NCBI GenBank assembly: GCA_037954665.1
Contig: JBBMOL010000037.1
Location: 1-64,000 of the forward strand
DNA: 64,000 nucleotides
Source of the DNA: Laguncularia racemosa
Taxonomy: Eukaryota > Streptophyta > Magnoliopsida > Myrtales > Combretaceae
Direction of reading: 5' to 3'
Part shown: in pieces, positions 21,736-33,120 of the stretch
How the letters are laid out: each line of letters begins with the position of its first letter
Position numbering within the stretch: the first letter of the stretch is position 1
The notes under the pieces: generated by a model
Told to the model about the DNA's origin: nothing
Seen by the model: the letters and a program-made list of their open reading frames with translations, nothing else
The model's database searches: none
Made by a program: the position numbers and the translations under genes

Positions 21736-22551
21736 ATTGACCTTGTACCCGGAGCATCAATTCCAAACAGACCAGCTTATAGGAGCAATTCGGAGGAGAC
21801 CAAGGAACTCCAAAGGCAGGTCGATGAAATAATGGAGAAGGGGTACGTGAGAGAAAGCATGAGCCCATGTGCAGTACCTGTGATTTTGGTGCCTAAGAAA
21901 GATAGGTCATGGAAAATGTGTGTTGACTGCCGCGCCATCAACAACATCATGGTAAAGTATCATCATCCCATTCCTCGCTTAGATGACATGTTAAATGAGT
22001 TACATGGGTCTAGTGACTTTTCCAAAATTGATCTGAGAAGCAAATATCACCAAATTAGAATGAAAGAAGGTGATGAATGGAAAACCGCATTTAAGACAAA
22101 ATATGGATTGTATGAGTGGTTAGTAATGCCTTTCGGTTTAACTAACGCACCTAGTACTTTTATGAGACTTATGAACCATGTTTTGAGGACTTTTATTGGC
22201 AAATTTTTTATTGTCTATTTTGATGATATCCTCATTTACAGCAAGAGTTTGGAAGACCATATATCTCACTTGAGGGATGTTTTAGAAGTGCTTCGAAAGG
22301 AGCAATTATATGCTAAGTGCACTTTTTGCATAGAAAAACTTGTGTTTCTTGGTTTTGTTGTTAGTGCACAAGGAATACAGGTTGATGAAGAAAAGATTCG
22401 TGCGATCCAAGAATGGCCTAGTCTAACTAATGTAAGTAATGTGCGGAGTTTCGATGGACTAGCGAGCTTTTACAGGAGATTTGTGAAGGATTTCAACACC
22501 ATTGCAGCACCACTTACTAAGGTAATTAAGAAGAACATAGGGTTCAGATAG
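21736..22551 (+). pseudogene. Reverse transcriptase (element E)
   Basis: An open stretch of ~270 codons with all RT blocks: SPCAVPVILVPKK, CVDCRAINN, RLDDMLNELHGSSDFSKIDL, MPFGLTNAPSTFMRLMN, the catalytic YFDDILIYSK and FLGFVVSAQGIQVDEEKI. It is closed by TAG at 22549-22551, where Trp is expected (FRW). This is the only RT in families 1 and 2 here with an intact YFDD in a long open frame. It would copy element RNA into cDNA in the particle. Confidence 0.9.
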
Positions 22552-23050
22552 GGAGAGCAACAAGAGAAGGCCTTTCAGACGCTTAAAAAAAAAGCTGACT
22601 CAGGTGCCATTACTTGCTTTACCTAATTTCTCTAAAACGTTTGAAATTAAGTGTGATGCGTCAGGATTAGGTATTGGAGCAGTGCTCATGCAAGAGATAA
22701 GACCAATTGCATTCTTTAGTGAGAAGCTAAGTGGGGCAACCTTGAACTACCCTACTTATGACAAGGAGTTATATGCATTGGTTCGAGCACTGGAGACTTG
22801 GCAACACTATCTTTGGCCAAAAGAGTTCGTGATCCACACTGACCATGAATCCTTGAAGTACTTGAAGGGACAACACAAGCTAAACAAAAGGCATGCTCGT
22901 TGGGTGGAGTTCATCGAAACATTTCCCTATGTCATCCACTATAAGCAAGGTAAAGAGAATGTCGTTGCTAATGCACTTTCTAGAAGGTATGCTCTTATCT
23001 CTACTCTTAGTTCTAGACTGCTTGGTTTTGAGCACATTAAGGAATTGTAT
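22552..23050 (+). pseudogene. RNase H (element E)
   Basis: A nine-A run at 22584-22592 (eight expected) shifts the frame. From 22604 it reads IKCDASGLGIGAVLMQE, FFSEKLSGATLNYPTYDKELYAL, HTDHESLKYL and ENVVANALSRR. The first Asp, the Glu and the second Asp are present. The last catalytic Asp, in the usual ADALSRR, is Asn. The enzyme would degrade the RNA of the hybrid; this copy is likely impaired. Confidence 0.87.
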
Positions 23051-24266
23051 GCTACTCATCGAGATTTTTGTGAAGAGTATGTGCATTGTGAGAAGAGTAG
23101 TCATGGTAAATTTTATAAACATGAAGGATTCTTGTTTAGGGAGAGTAAACTATGCATTCCAATGTGTTCTTTAAGAGAATTATTAGTGAGGGAGTCTCAT
23201 GGAGGAGGTTTAATGGGACATTTTGGAGTAGCTAAAACCTTAGGGGTATTGCAGGAACACTTTTATTGGCCTCACATGAAACGAGATGATGAGAGGATTT
23301 ATGAGCGATGTGTCACGTGTAAGTAAGCAAAATCTAAAGTCCAACCTCATGGGCTTTATACCCCACTTCCCATTCCTCATGAGCCTTGGATAGACATTTC
23401 CATGGATTTTGTATTAGGATTACCCAGGTCTAGACATGGTCGAGATTCTATTTTTGTAGTCGTGGATAGATTCTCTAAGATGACACATTTCATTCCTTGT
23501 CACAAAACAGATGATGCTTGCAATATTGCTAATTTGTTCTTTAAGGAAGTTGTGAGATTACATGGTATGCCTAGAACAATCGTATCGGATGAAGATGCTA
23601 AGTTCTTGAGCTACTTCTAGAAGACCTTGTGGGCTAAGTTAGGAACTAAGTTATTGTTCTCTACTACTTGTCATCCACAGACTGATGGTCAAACTGAGGT
23701 AGTAAATCGAACTTATCTATTTTGTTGAGAGCTATCATTAAAAAGAACATTAAAAGTTGAGAGGATTGTTTGCCGCATATTGAATTTGCCTATAATCGTA
23801 CAATGCATTCTGCTATTAATTTTACTCCTTTTGAAATTGTGCATGGTTTTAATCCACTAAGTCTTTTGGATTTATCACCTTTGCCTATTTCTGAGTATGT
23901 TAATCTAGATGGCAAGAAGAAAGCAGAATTTGTTAAACAGATCCATCAGAAGGCAAGGCTAAACATTGAGCGAAGAATAGAGCAGTATGTGAAACAAGCC
24001 AACAAGGGTCGTCGACAAGCTGTCTTTGAACCTAGAGACTGGGTTTGGGTTCACATGCGCAAAGAGCAGTTTCCTATACAGCATAGATCTAAATTACTTC
24101 CTAGAGGCGATGGACCATTTTAAATTCTTAAGCGCATCAATGATAATGCATATAAGATAGATTTACTAGGTGAGTATCAAGTAAGTGCTACGTTTAATGT
24201 TACTGATTTGAGTCCTTTTGATGTAGGCGACGATTTGAGGACAAATCCTTTTCAAGAGGAGGGGAA
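23051..24266 (+). pseudogene. Integrase (element E)
   Basis: The H2C2 finger (HGGGLMGHFG, RCVTC) is followed by the core with ISMDFVLGLPRSRHGRDS, TIVSDEDAKFLSYF and TDGQTEVVNRT. All three catalytic residues D, D, E are present. Next come FEIVHGFNPLS, a GPF motif (RGDGPF-stop-ILKRINDNAY) and VTDLSPFDVGDDLRTNPFQEEGN. Stops lie at 23324, 23618, 23757 and 24121. Each is at a codon expected to be Gln or Trp. There is a one-base deletion near 23713. The frame continues into the LTR. Confidence 0.88.
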
Positions 24267-24498
24267 TGATGAGAGCCATGATGGGAGCCAAGCCAGAAGA
24301 TGGAATGAGGATCCTCTTGAAGTGTCACCTGGACCGATCACAAGAACTCGAGCGAAACGATTCAAGGAAGCACTTAACGGGTTGATAAAGGATGTCCACG
24401 AAGCCGGAAAGGATTGGAGCAATCATGAAGCCAGAAAGGATTGGAACAACCATGAGAATGTCCTTGCTCTTGTACAAGTCATAACGGATACGGGTTGA
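24208..24498 (+). pseudogene. Pol C-terminus running into the 3' LTR
   Basis: The frame reads DVGDDLRTNPFQEEGNDE across the PPT. It then reads 232 nt of LTR: PGPITRTRAKRFKEALNG, then LIKDVHEAGKDW and a near copy (EARKDWNNHE), ending at TGA 24496-24498. The tail is conserved in O, and in part in B. A C-terminal extension overlapping the LTR is known in CRM-type chromoviruses; whether this is the same module is my inference. Confidence 0.7.
24254..24266 (+). other. Polypurine tract of element E
   Basis: AAGAGGAGGGGAA directly before the LTR start TGATGAGAGCC. It is also translated as part of QEEGN. Confidence 0.9.
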
Positions 24499-25126
24499 AG
24501 AAGGCGTGTCTTTACAAGGCACGGTCGTGTAGTGAGTCTGGAGGTTCCACAAAAACATACACGATCATATACATGGTTCAAAGGCACGGCCGTATATGGT
24601 GTCAAGAATATCTATAGAAACATACACGTCTAGAAAGGCACAGCCGTTTATATGCTCTACGTCGGCTCCAACGCCGTCGGCCTTCATTTTAATGTCGCCA
24701 ACCTTCATTCCAATGCCGTCGGCCTTTACGTCCCTGTTTTGTTATTTTTCTGCAACTTAATGATGTTATGTCGTTTTGGGCCTTTAGTTTTATGAATTGT
24801 AAACCCTACTATAAAGCTTCTAGGGTTTAGAACAGATGGGGCATAGAACATACAACATACAAGTTTGAAAAAACACTTTTGAGAGAATTCCTCTCTTGGT
24901 TCTTTAAAGAACTACTTTAGAACTTATCGGATTTTCTTCCGTGGTGTTCATCCCGACTTATCAATCGGTCTTTCATCCCGATTGTTGCATCTACATAATA
25001 TACCAAGGTTCTTGCCTCACTTATAGGCAATGGGTTGCGGTTTCCACTCAATTGTTTAGAATCTTGGGTAGCAATTCCGAACGTATTGGTATTGGGTTTT
25101 GTCACACGTGAGCGTGGTTCGTATCA
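24267..25126 (+). repeat. 3' LTR of element E (860 bp)
   Basis: TG...CA ended. In the first 100 bases I count about nine differences from the 5' LTR, so the insertion is old. It retains both copies of a 27-bp direct repeat (about 24399-24452). Confidence 0.92.
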
Positions 25127-25642
25127 AATTATAACCCTAAAACCTACCCAATTGTGCCCCCTTATGCATGGAAAATTTGAGCACAAATTAATTTGCTAAA
25201 CAACAAAACTTGATTAATATAGAAAGGAAGGTAAAAAGAAAATTTATCCTTATAAACAACCCTACATTTACACACCACCTTGCTGCCTTTCCCTCAGAAT
25301 TTTCTTCCACAAAACTTCCACTTAACACACCTCATCTTCCCCTAAAAATTTAGGAAGTTTCACATAAAGTTAACCCCACTTGCATCTCCAAAGCCAATCA
25401 TAGTTTTAGACCACCAACTCCTTAATCTAAGGTAAGCAACTTCCAAGAAGATTCAGTAATCTTTATACTCTCTTGAGGAAGTTATTAACCTAACTTATTT
25501 TCTATATTTTAAGGCCTCTATTTTAGGTATCTAAGGAGGTTTCATTAGAATAAGGTAATATCAACTATCCCATGTCATCTTCATAGCATACTCATCATGT
25601 ACTTACACTAACAACACTTATATGTAATAGTTGTAGATTCCA
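25127..25642. other. Unassigned noncoding DNA
   Basis: 516 bases with no supported frame or recognisable repeat. It is the continuation of the 18318-18355 flank. Confidence 0.5.
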
Positions 25643-26654
25643 TGATGGGAATGTTCTAGGCGATCTTGATAGATAGGGAACTTGATTTAAGTGATGATCC
25701 AAATCACTTATATTCATACTTTTTTTCTTTATCTAATAAATGTTTGAATGATAATCTAATAGGTACAATTATATTTCTTCATGGGATGCCAAATGAATCT
25801 CATTGTTAGTTAATTAAGGACATCATCGAATTTTCATCCAATGGCCCACTGTGATCAACATTGCCTTGATGCATCGACTCTTTGATGATTATTAATTTTT
25901 TACTTGTAATTATTTCTTTGGACTATTTATTTTGTAAGTTTTTTGGGACATTTTTATTTGGTTATAATTGGTGTTTTTAGGACTGGCCACCCTATAGTGG
26001 CATAGTTGTAATTTTGTGGACATTTTAACCCTAAAGGGAGCAAGTATAAGTACTTGCTTAAGTAGGGTTTTGAGGGAGAATACACTTGACATTTGCTGCA
26101 AAAATTTCATGAGATATTAGGGTTTGCCTTAAGATTTCATAGGACTCTTATCAATTTCAATCCAATTGGAATTGTGGTGAGTTTCCAACCTAGTGAATTG
26201 TGAGTAATATCAATTCCCTAAGTTGATTTCCTTTTTATAACTAGTGTGTTATTTCTAGTGTTGATTAGGGTGATTCTTGTTCTAATTTTGGCATCAATCA
26301 TAGATCAAAATCCATTTATATATTGTTATCAAATTGATTGGATTTATATCTTGATATTGCCTTCAATTTTATCTTCCATTGTTTGCGTGCATTTCTGAAT
26401 TTTTGAAGAGGAGTTCACGGCCTTATTTTTTGTTGTTGGTCATTTGGATTTTTGTTCATCTTATGTGGAGAGCTTAATTTCATTGACAATTATATCATTT
26501 AGTATAAGATTGATTTTAACCACAAATCGGAACATAAACAATTTTTAGGGTTTATGCCATTTGATCAAAGTTGATCTAGGTTTTTTGGAATTGTGATTAG
26601 GAGTTATTCCATTAGTTTGATTGCATATTCTTGGAGCCCCTTCTAAGCATATCA
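25643..26654 (+). repeat. LTR Q (family 1, plus strand, 1012 bp)
   Basis: TGATGGGAATG...AAGCATATCA, similar to the reverse of the F LTRs (gatgatccaaatc, gggatgcca blocks). The TATA palindrome is at 26041-26056 in the form caagtataagtacttg. A PBS follows, so it is a 5' LTR whose element is truncated after ~290 bp. Confidence 0.8.
26041..26056 (+). promoter_or_regulatory. Palindromic TATA site (LTR Q)
   Basis: CAAGTATAAGTACTTG: arms intact, one change in the TATA core. Confidence 0.55.
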
Positions 26655-26659
26655 TCTTT

Positions 26660-26671
26660 TGGTATCAGAGC
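26660..26671 (+). other. Primer-binding site, tRNA-iMet type (LTR Q)
   Basis: TGGTATCAGAGC, five bases after the LTR end. Confidence 0.88.
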
Positions 26672-27546
26672 TTTATCATACTTGGATTCAATCTTGATCA
26701 CATCCTTATTGTGAATTTAGTTTATAAGAATTGAGGATTTACGCAATTAGAGGATTAGTTGTATTACCATTATGTAATTGTTCTTTCAATTGGGTTTTGT
26801 GTGCTTTCACTTAGATTTAAGCCTATCATTCCACCCACAATTTTGCATGAAGCAAACTTTATCCTTGTACGATTATCCTATTTCTTTTTTCATTTAGAGT
26901 ATTTTTTAGTATTTAGACATATTTCAAACCTCTAAAAAATACCAAAGTGCAAAGAAAAGATGTTAAGACCTTATTTTCAAACCTTAAGGACTTATGATCT
27001 TTTATGACTATCCATGACCTATTGAACATCCATGGACATATTTTGGACATATTCTTAACATATATTTATGGACATATTCTTAACATATCCCTTAGATACA
27101 TATTTGCCTTATTATGGCAAAAACTAGACTTTACCCAAACTTGGACCTAAGCATAGACCTTAATGATGGACCGATTCCTAAAAAAAGGACTTAACATTAA
27201 AAGACTCCAAAAGACTTTAATAAAACATGGGGTTAGTAATAGAATTCTAGAATAGTTTATCTTAGAAGTGATTAATCTTATGTGTATATATATTTCTCTA
27301 TGTTTACATAGGTTTTTCAGAAGACTCTAGGTTTTGCCTTGAGGATTTTTATGATCCTTGAAAAGAATGGTAAGGTGAGTACCAATGATAATTGCCACTT
27401 AATTTGTGTTTGTAACTTTAGTAGCACCTAAAGTTGAATATTAACAAACCCATGTGTGTGTTTGATTTAGTTAATTGTTTGATTGATGTGACCTAAAGGA
27501 GAAGAAAGTAAAGTTGCTTGTATTTATAGCTATTCTCATAGTTAAT
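26672..27546. other. Truncated leader of Q (to ~26945), then unassigned DNA
   Basis: The first ~270 bases resemble family 1 leaders. From ~26946 to 27546 I see no coding or LTR match. Short repeats such as gacatattcttaacatat (27050-27090) occur. Confidence 0.45.
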
Positions 27547-28559
27547 TGATCCGCTCTAAACCACTTCCAAGCACAATCAAATGACTCAAGAAAAACAAGT
27601 CTTAAGTCAATCACAAACCAGTCCACTAATGACACAATCCACGTGAACACCTTGGAGATTTTGATGGAAAATGTTGATCAAGCGATGTAATTATAATCTC
27701 TATTTGTAAGATTCACCAAGTAACCAGCATAAGGATTGAAAAACACGTGGAAATCAGATCAAAGAAAGCAATAAAACCGTGAAATCCACTTCCCCCTTTC
27801 AATCACAAATTCTCACCACAAGCTAAAATGATATATATATATATAATTCAAATGCTCAATGAACAATCAATCTTAAAAGATGATTATTCACGAAAAACAA
27901 ACAAAAATATGTCCAAGAAAGATTCAAATCTACCTTAGATATGACTCACTAGAGAAGAAATGAACATATAACAAAGATGGAATCGATATGACTCACAATT
28001 CTCCTTGATCGCACTCACCACAATTCTAATTCTTGGGTTGAAATTGATAAGAGTTTTGAACTAAGGAATGAACCTTAATTCCACACGTGAAAGTGTCTCT
28101 CAATTCTGCAAAATATGGCTTCCTCAAACCCTCTCTTAAGCAAGTATTTATACTTGCTACTCCTAGGGTTAGAAAGTAGTCAAAATTACAAGTATGCCAC
28201 TTTTAAGGTAGCTAGTCCTAAATGAAAATTACAAGGAAATAAAAGTGTCCCAAAACCAAAATACAACCAAAATAGTTCTTAAAACAATTACAAGGTACAA
28301 AATAACATAAGTCTTCATGATCTAATGCCTCGGAATAGAAAACAATCACAGCAGTTCTTTGATTGTCATCTTGAATATGTTCTGTGTCCATCAACTGTTG
28401 TAGGACATATTGGCATCCCATGGAGAATTATCATTGTACCTGTAAGATTATTCTCAAATATTTATTAGAATTAATGACATAAGGTAAAATATGAGCGATT
28501 TGGATCATCATCCAAATCGGGTTCTGAAAAAGTCGACAGTGCCAGAAATTTTCTCATCA
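27547..28559 (-). repeat. 3' LTR of element F (1013 bp)
   Basis: Starts tgatccgctc and ends tttctcatca on the plus strand. It holds a TA microsatellite at ~27830 and the TATA palindrome at 28141-28156. Confidence 0.92.
28141..28156 (-). promoter_or_regulatory. Palindromic TATA site (F 3' LTR)
   Basis: CAAGTATTTATACTTG, identical to that in A 3', D, F 5' (31971-31986) and M. Confidence 0.65.
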
Positions 28560-29137
28560 TCTCCTCGGGCTTCTGAAAGATTTGCCCTCAAATCTAGAGG
28601 ATTAGTTGTGGAACTGAACCCTAATATCTTTGTTGTCCTACTCTTTCGGCTAACAATGGTAATGGATGGATTTCTGGTCTGTTCCTGAAACCCCTGGACC
28701 TTAGATGGAGTCATCGGCAATAGAACTATGTGTGACTCACCTATGCTGAACATGTAGGTATTTTTAAACCCATCATGTAACACCCGTCGATCATACAACC
28801 AAGGTCTACCCAATAGTAAATGGAATGCATGAATAGGGACTACATCATACAAGATCTCATCAAGATAATTCTGCTCGACATTCATAGAAACCTTTGCCCT
28901 AAGGGTAACATGCATACTACCTCTATTATCCAGCCAATGCAAATGATAAGGACTAAGATGTGGGATAGTAGACAGTTGTAATTTGTCTACCAGCGTAGCA
29001 GATATAACATTCGTGCAATTACCACTATTGATGATGAGTACACAAAGGTTACCTCTGATTCTGCAAGAGGTGTGAAATATGTTCTCCCTTTGAATATCAC
29101 TGGTATCAGGAGATATAGATAAAGCCCTATGTAACAC
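28508..29137 (-). pseudogene. Protease joined to Pol C-terminus (element F)
   Basis: An open frame of 209 residues: QRENIFHTSCRIRGNLCVLI, then the active-site segment INSGNCTNVISATLV, then LLGRPWLYDRRVLHDGFKNT. Relatives read IDGGSCTNVV, so the catalytic Asp is Asn here and the Ser after Gly-Gly is altered. After a Ser/Arg-rich linker it joins DLRANLSEARGDD and continues 17 codons into the LTR. The upstream zinc knuckle (~29300-29350) is in another frame. Confidence 0.83.
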
Positions 29138-29299
29138 ATTACGGGATAGATATTTTCCTCCTGTATGCTCCTCAAGCGCGTCTACAATCTGATCATCATA
29201 ATATTCCTACAGTGTTGTTAGTAGATCTATAGGTTCAATCTGATCATGATCATCCTTAATATCCTCCCCCATTGTCTTCCATAACAGTCATTACCCTCT

Positions 29300-30452
29300 T
29301 ATTTAGACACTATGTTACCATATGCCCAAATCCCATGCATTTAAAGCATTTTATCTATCGCGCCTTCCCACTAGTAGATCTGGGAACAGTCTGCCTCGTA
29401 TCTGAAGCCATTACCTCTTTACCTTTCCTAGTGGGTAAATTTTATCTCATAATAGTTAGGGTAGTATTGTCCACTGCCTTTACTGCCTCACCTACTGCCT
29501 TTGTTCCCCCTGATCGACCGTCAGCTGATATGAGCCTAGTAATAGTACTGGGCCTACTTCTCGAAGCCCTAAAGAAGTTAGACCTCCTTTGTCTCTCTAC
29601 TTTTAAGGCCAACTGAATAGCCGCATCAAGTGTACTATAGCACTGTAGTTCAACAACACACGCTATTTCATATTTTAGACCTGAGACAAAACGTGCTACA
29701 GTTTGTTCTGGAGGCTCAACAGACCCATACCTAATCATAAGGGTCTCAAACTCCTACACATAATCATCTACTGTTTTGCCTCCCTACTTTAATGTCTATA
29801 GTCGCATAAACAGTTCCTGTTTATAGTGCTCAAGAATGAACCTTTTCCTCAATAATCTTTTCATATCCCTCTAAGTCTAAACCTCAGCCTCTCCATCCCG
29901 ATGCCTGCTGATAATCAAATTCTTCCACCAAAGTGCAGCATACCCTACAAACTCGACAGCAGCCAATTGGACCCTGGTACTGTCATTGATCTCATAAAAT
30001 TCAAAGAGACCTTCGACCTTGTCCTCCTAATCTAAATATTCATCTACTGATCCCTTGCCATCATAAGATGGCATCTTTAGTTTCACATATTCCAAGCCCC
30101 GAGGTGGCTTGAAATCCCTATTCTGATTTGGGTTTGCCCCAAAATTATCATCCCTTTCTTCCCTGTATAGAAGATGCTCCTCACCCATCCTTCTATTCAA
30201 ATTCCCATCTCCCATTACTCTATCTCGATGAGGATTCTATGGAGCTACTCGAGGTGGTGCCAGCTGGTTTACCACTGGTGGTTGTGGTAATGTCATTCTG
30301 TCAATTCTAGTTGCCAGGGTAGTAACTATGGTAGTAAGATCCTAAAGTTGTTCTTCCAAAGTTCTCCTACCTACCACATTACGACCCTGACCTCCACCAA
30401 CCTGACTATTGGCTTCATCACCAATTCCCCCATTCACGCTGTCATTCGACAT
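29300..30452 (-). pseudogene. Gag and CCHC knuckle (element F)
   Basis: ATG at 30452 (MSNDSVNGGIGDEANSQ). The frame contains TIVTTLATRIDRM, EERDDNFGANPNQNRDF, LEYVKLKMPSYDGKGSVDEY, AALWWKNLIISRHRDG, EPPEQTVARFVSGLKYEIAC and the knuckle CFKCMGFGHMVT-stop-CLNK. It has about ten stops, at positions where relatives have Gln or Trp. A frameshift separates it from the protease frame. Confidence 0.82.
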
Positions 30453-31358
30453 AGTTGTAGACCCAGTGTACTGATCCTTAAAAAACAATTTGAAGGAAGG
30501 ACACTCACCCCACAACTACACTTCCCTTAACACCACACAATAGCAACTACAAAAACGAAAACAAACAAACCCACTTACTTCACAAGTATGTTAATACAAC
30601 TCACGTGTAGTACTCTTCTCCACAACACATTAATACAACATGGTGCAACAAATTTTAATTTCCACAAGTCACTCCCACAGCAACACACAAGTGACAACAA
30701 CAATAAATATGCTTCACTTCCACGGCAACAACACAAATGGCAATAACAAGAAGTATGCTTCCACTTTCCACGGCAAGGATGACAACAAAACAAATATGCC
30801 ACTTTCCACAAATGTAATCCAAATATCCACAATAGGCAGCAACTCCAATTTGAATTTCAAACCACTTCACTAATTACAAGCCTTCCTCAATTGGTAAATA
30901 ATGAACTTCAAATTCAAATGGCACTCATTAACTCCCACAACTTAATGGAATGTGTTTGAATTCAAATAGATTCCTTAATACTCAACTCAATGCAAATCTG
31001 TAAATTGCACTTCTCCAATTCAGAATTACACAATGGAAATCACAACAACAAACTTCACAACCTCTCTCAAGCCATAACTAGTCACGGCAAGAAATTGGTG
31101 AGCTTTTAAGTTCAAAAATTGTTGAATTAATCAACACTTCTATGCTTCTTCCCTTCCACGAAAATTATTAAACACAAGAAGATACAACAACCTTCCAAAT
31201 CCAACTCCAACAAATAGCAAATTAAAATTCCAATCAAGGTAATTTCGCAACTCACAAATTACAACAACATAATTTGCGATTCAAAGTTGATTAACCCTAA
31301 TTGAAGATGATAATTCACGAAATCAAACAACACTTAATCCCTTCTCACAAACCTCAAG
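30453..31358 (-). other. 5' leader of element F
   Basis: About 900 bp, AC-rich, noncoding, with CAACAA-type repeats. Homologous to the leader of A. Confidence 0.6.
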
Positions 31359-31370
31359 CTCTGATACCAA
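31359..31370 (-). other. Primer-binding site, tRNA-iMet type (element F)
   Basis: TGGTATCAGAGC on the minus strand, five bases from the LTR. Confidence 0.9.
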
Positions 31371-31375
31371 AAGAT

Positions 31376-32389
31376 GATGTGCTCTAAACCACTTCCAAGC
31401 ACAATCAAATGACTCAAGAAAAACAAGTCTCAAGTCAATCACAAACCGGTCCACTAATGAGACAATCTACATGAACACCTTGGAGATTTTAATGGAAAAT
31501 GTTAATCAAATGATGTAATTATAATCTCTATTTCTAACATTCACCAAGTAACCACAATAAGGATTGAAAACCACGTGGAAATCAGATCAAAGAAAGCAAT
31601 AAAACCGTGAAATCCACTTCCCCCTTTCAATCACAAATTCTCGCCACAAGCTAAAATGATATATATATATAATTCAAATGCTCAATGAACAATCAATCTT
31701 AAAAGATGATTATTCACGAAGAAAAAAAAAACACAAATATGTCTAAGAAAAATTCAAATCTACCCTAGATATGACTTACTAGAGAAGAAATGAACATACA
31801 ACAAAGATGGAATCGATATGACTCACAATTTCCCTTCGTCGCACTCGCCACAATTCCAATTCTTAGGTTGAAATTGATAAGAGTTTTGAACTAAGGAATG
31901 AACCCTAATTCCACATGTGAAAGTGTCTCTCAATTCTTCAAAATATGGCTTCCTCAAACCCTCTCTTAAGCAAGTATTTATACTTGCTACTCCTAGGGTT
32001 AGAAAGTGGTCAAAATTACAAGTATGCCACTTTTAAGGTGGCTAGTCCTAAATGAAAATTACAAGGAAATAAAAGTGTCCCAAAAACAAAATACAACCAA
32101 AATAGTTCTTAAAACAATTAAAAGGTACAAAATAACATAAGTCTTCATGATCCAATGCCTCAAAATAGAAAACAATCATAGTGGTTCTTTGATTGTCATC
32201 CTGAATATGTTCTGTGTCCATCAACTGTTGTAGGACATATTGGCATACCATAGAGAATTATCATTGTACCTGTAAGATTATTCTCAAATATTTATTAGAA
32301 TTAATGACATAAGGTAAAATATGAGCGATTTGGATCATCATCCAAATCGGGTTCTGAAAAAGTCGACAATGCCAGAAATTTTCCCATCA
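31376..32389 (-). repeat. 5' LTR of element F (1014 bp)
   Basis: TGATGTGCTC...TTCCCATCA on the plus strand. The TATA palindrome is at 31971-31986. It is nearly the same length as the 3' LTR, with a few percent differences by eye. Confidence 0.92.
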
Positions 32390-32400
32390 TTAATGGAGTG

Positions 32401-33120
32401 TGATGTGCTCAAAGGGTAATTGCAACATAAATCAAGGATGACACAACAAGGTAACAATTTCTAATCAATTGATTCATGAACCCTAAATTGCAAAATGAAC
32501 CTTAAATTATGTAAACAAGAAAAAATAGAAATAAATCCAATTATGTACCAGATATTACACACTAATATCAATTGGAAAGGGCTTGAGAACTATTGATATT
32601 ATATACAACAATTCTTAAGCAAGACTTGCCACAATTTCAAAAGAAATTGATAAGAGTGGATGTGTGAAAGAGGAGCTCTCCATAGCAATAAAAGTCTTAT
32701 TTTTATCTCTCTAAAAAGTCCCTTCCAAAACCTACATAATAAGTATTATAGCCTACTTTAAATAAAGAAATTACAACCATGCAAAATAGACCAAAAATTA
32801 GTCCTAAAGAGCACTTGAAGAACCGATTACTCCACGTAGAATGAAGGTGAAGATGGTAGGTTTTCTCCAGTGAAATGCAAGTGAAATAAAGTTTGGTTCC
32901 TCTTGTCTTTGTAGGTTTAATTTGGTTCATTATGGACCATGAACCATTTACAAACTAATTGCTATTGTGCTTGGTCGTCTTCTTGTAAAATCGACAAAAT
33001 GTGCTTGCTAAAATGTAAAAACAATTATTATAAAATAAATGAAGACAAAATGTGAACGTCTTGGTTCCATTTGTTTAAATAGGATTCTTAATGCTGGATC
33101 TAGAGGTTTGATTCCCATTA
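32401..33120 (-). repeat. Solo LTR R (family 1, C-like, 720 bp)
   Basis: Starts TGATGTGCTCAAAGG and ends TTGATTCCCATTA (CA changed to TA). Text such as tgaaccctaaattgcaaaatga matches C's LTR. Flanks gagtg/gagta look like a target duplication with one change. The TATA region is degraded. Confidence 0.75.

Larger units (their letters stand above)
18356..25126 (+). mobile_element. Element E: near-complete Ty3/gypsy (family 2), decayed
   Basis: LTRs 18356-19188 and 24267-25126, PBS 19192-19203 and PPT 24254-24266. The 5-bp target duplication AATTA is perfect (18351-18355 and 25127-25131). It is 6.77 kb in plus orientation. Domain order is Gag-CCHC-protease-RT-RNase H-integrase, with an LTR-encoded tail, so this is Ty3/gypsy order. 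I count three frameshifts (about 21428, 22584-22592, 23713) and about 11 nonsense codons. The RT text (NAPSTFMRLMNHVLR, YFDDILIYSKSLEDH) and integrase text are of chromovirus type, closest in my reading to Reina/CRM-like elements. It is the best reference for the deleted copies B and O. Confidence 0.93.
27547..32389 (-). mobile_element. Element F: Gag-protease-only Ty3/gypsy (family 1)
   Basis: LTRs 27547-28559 and 31376-32389, PBS 31359-31370, with a perfect 5-bp target duplication TTAAT (27542-27546 and 32390-32394). The 2.8-kb interior encodes Gag, CCHC knuckle and protease, then jumps straight to the Pol C-terminus (DLRANLSEARGDD) at the PPT. RT, RNase H and integrase are absent. It is structurally a complete element for transposition in trans. 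Confidence 0.92.
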
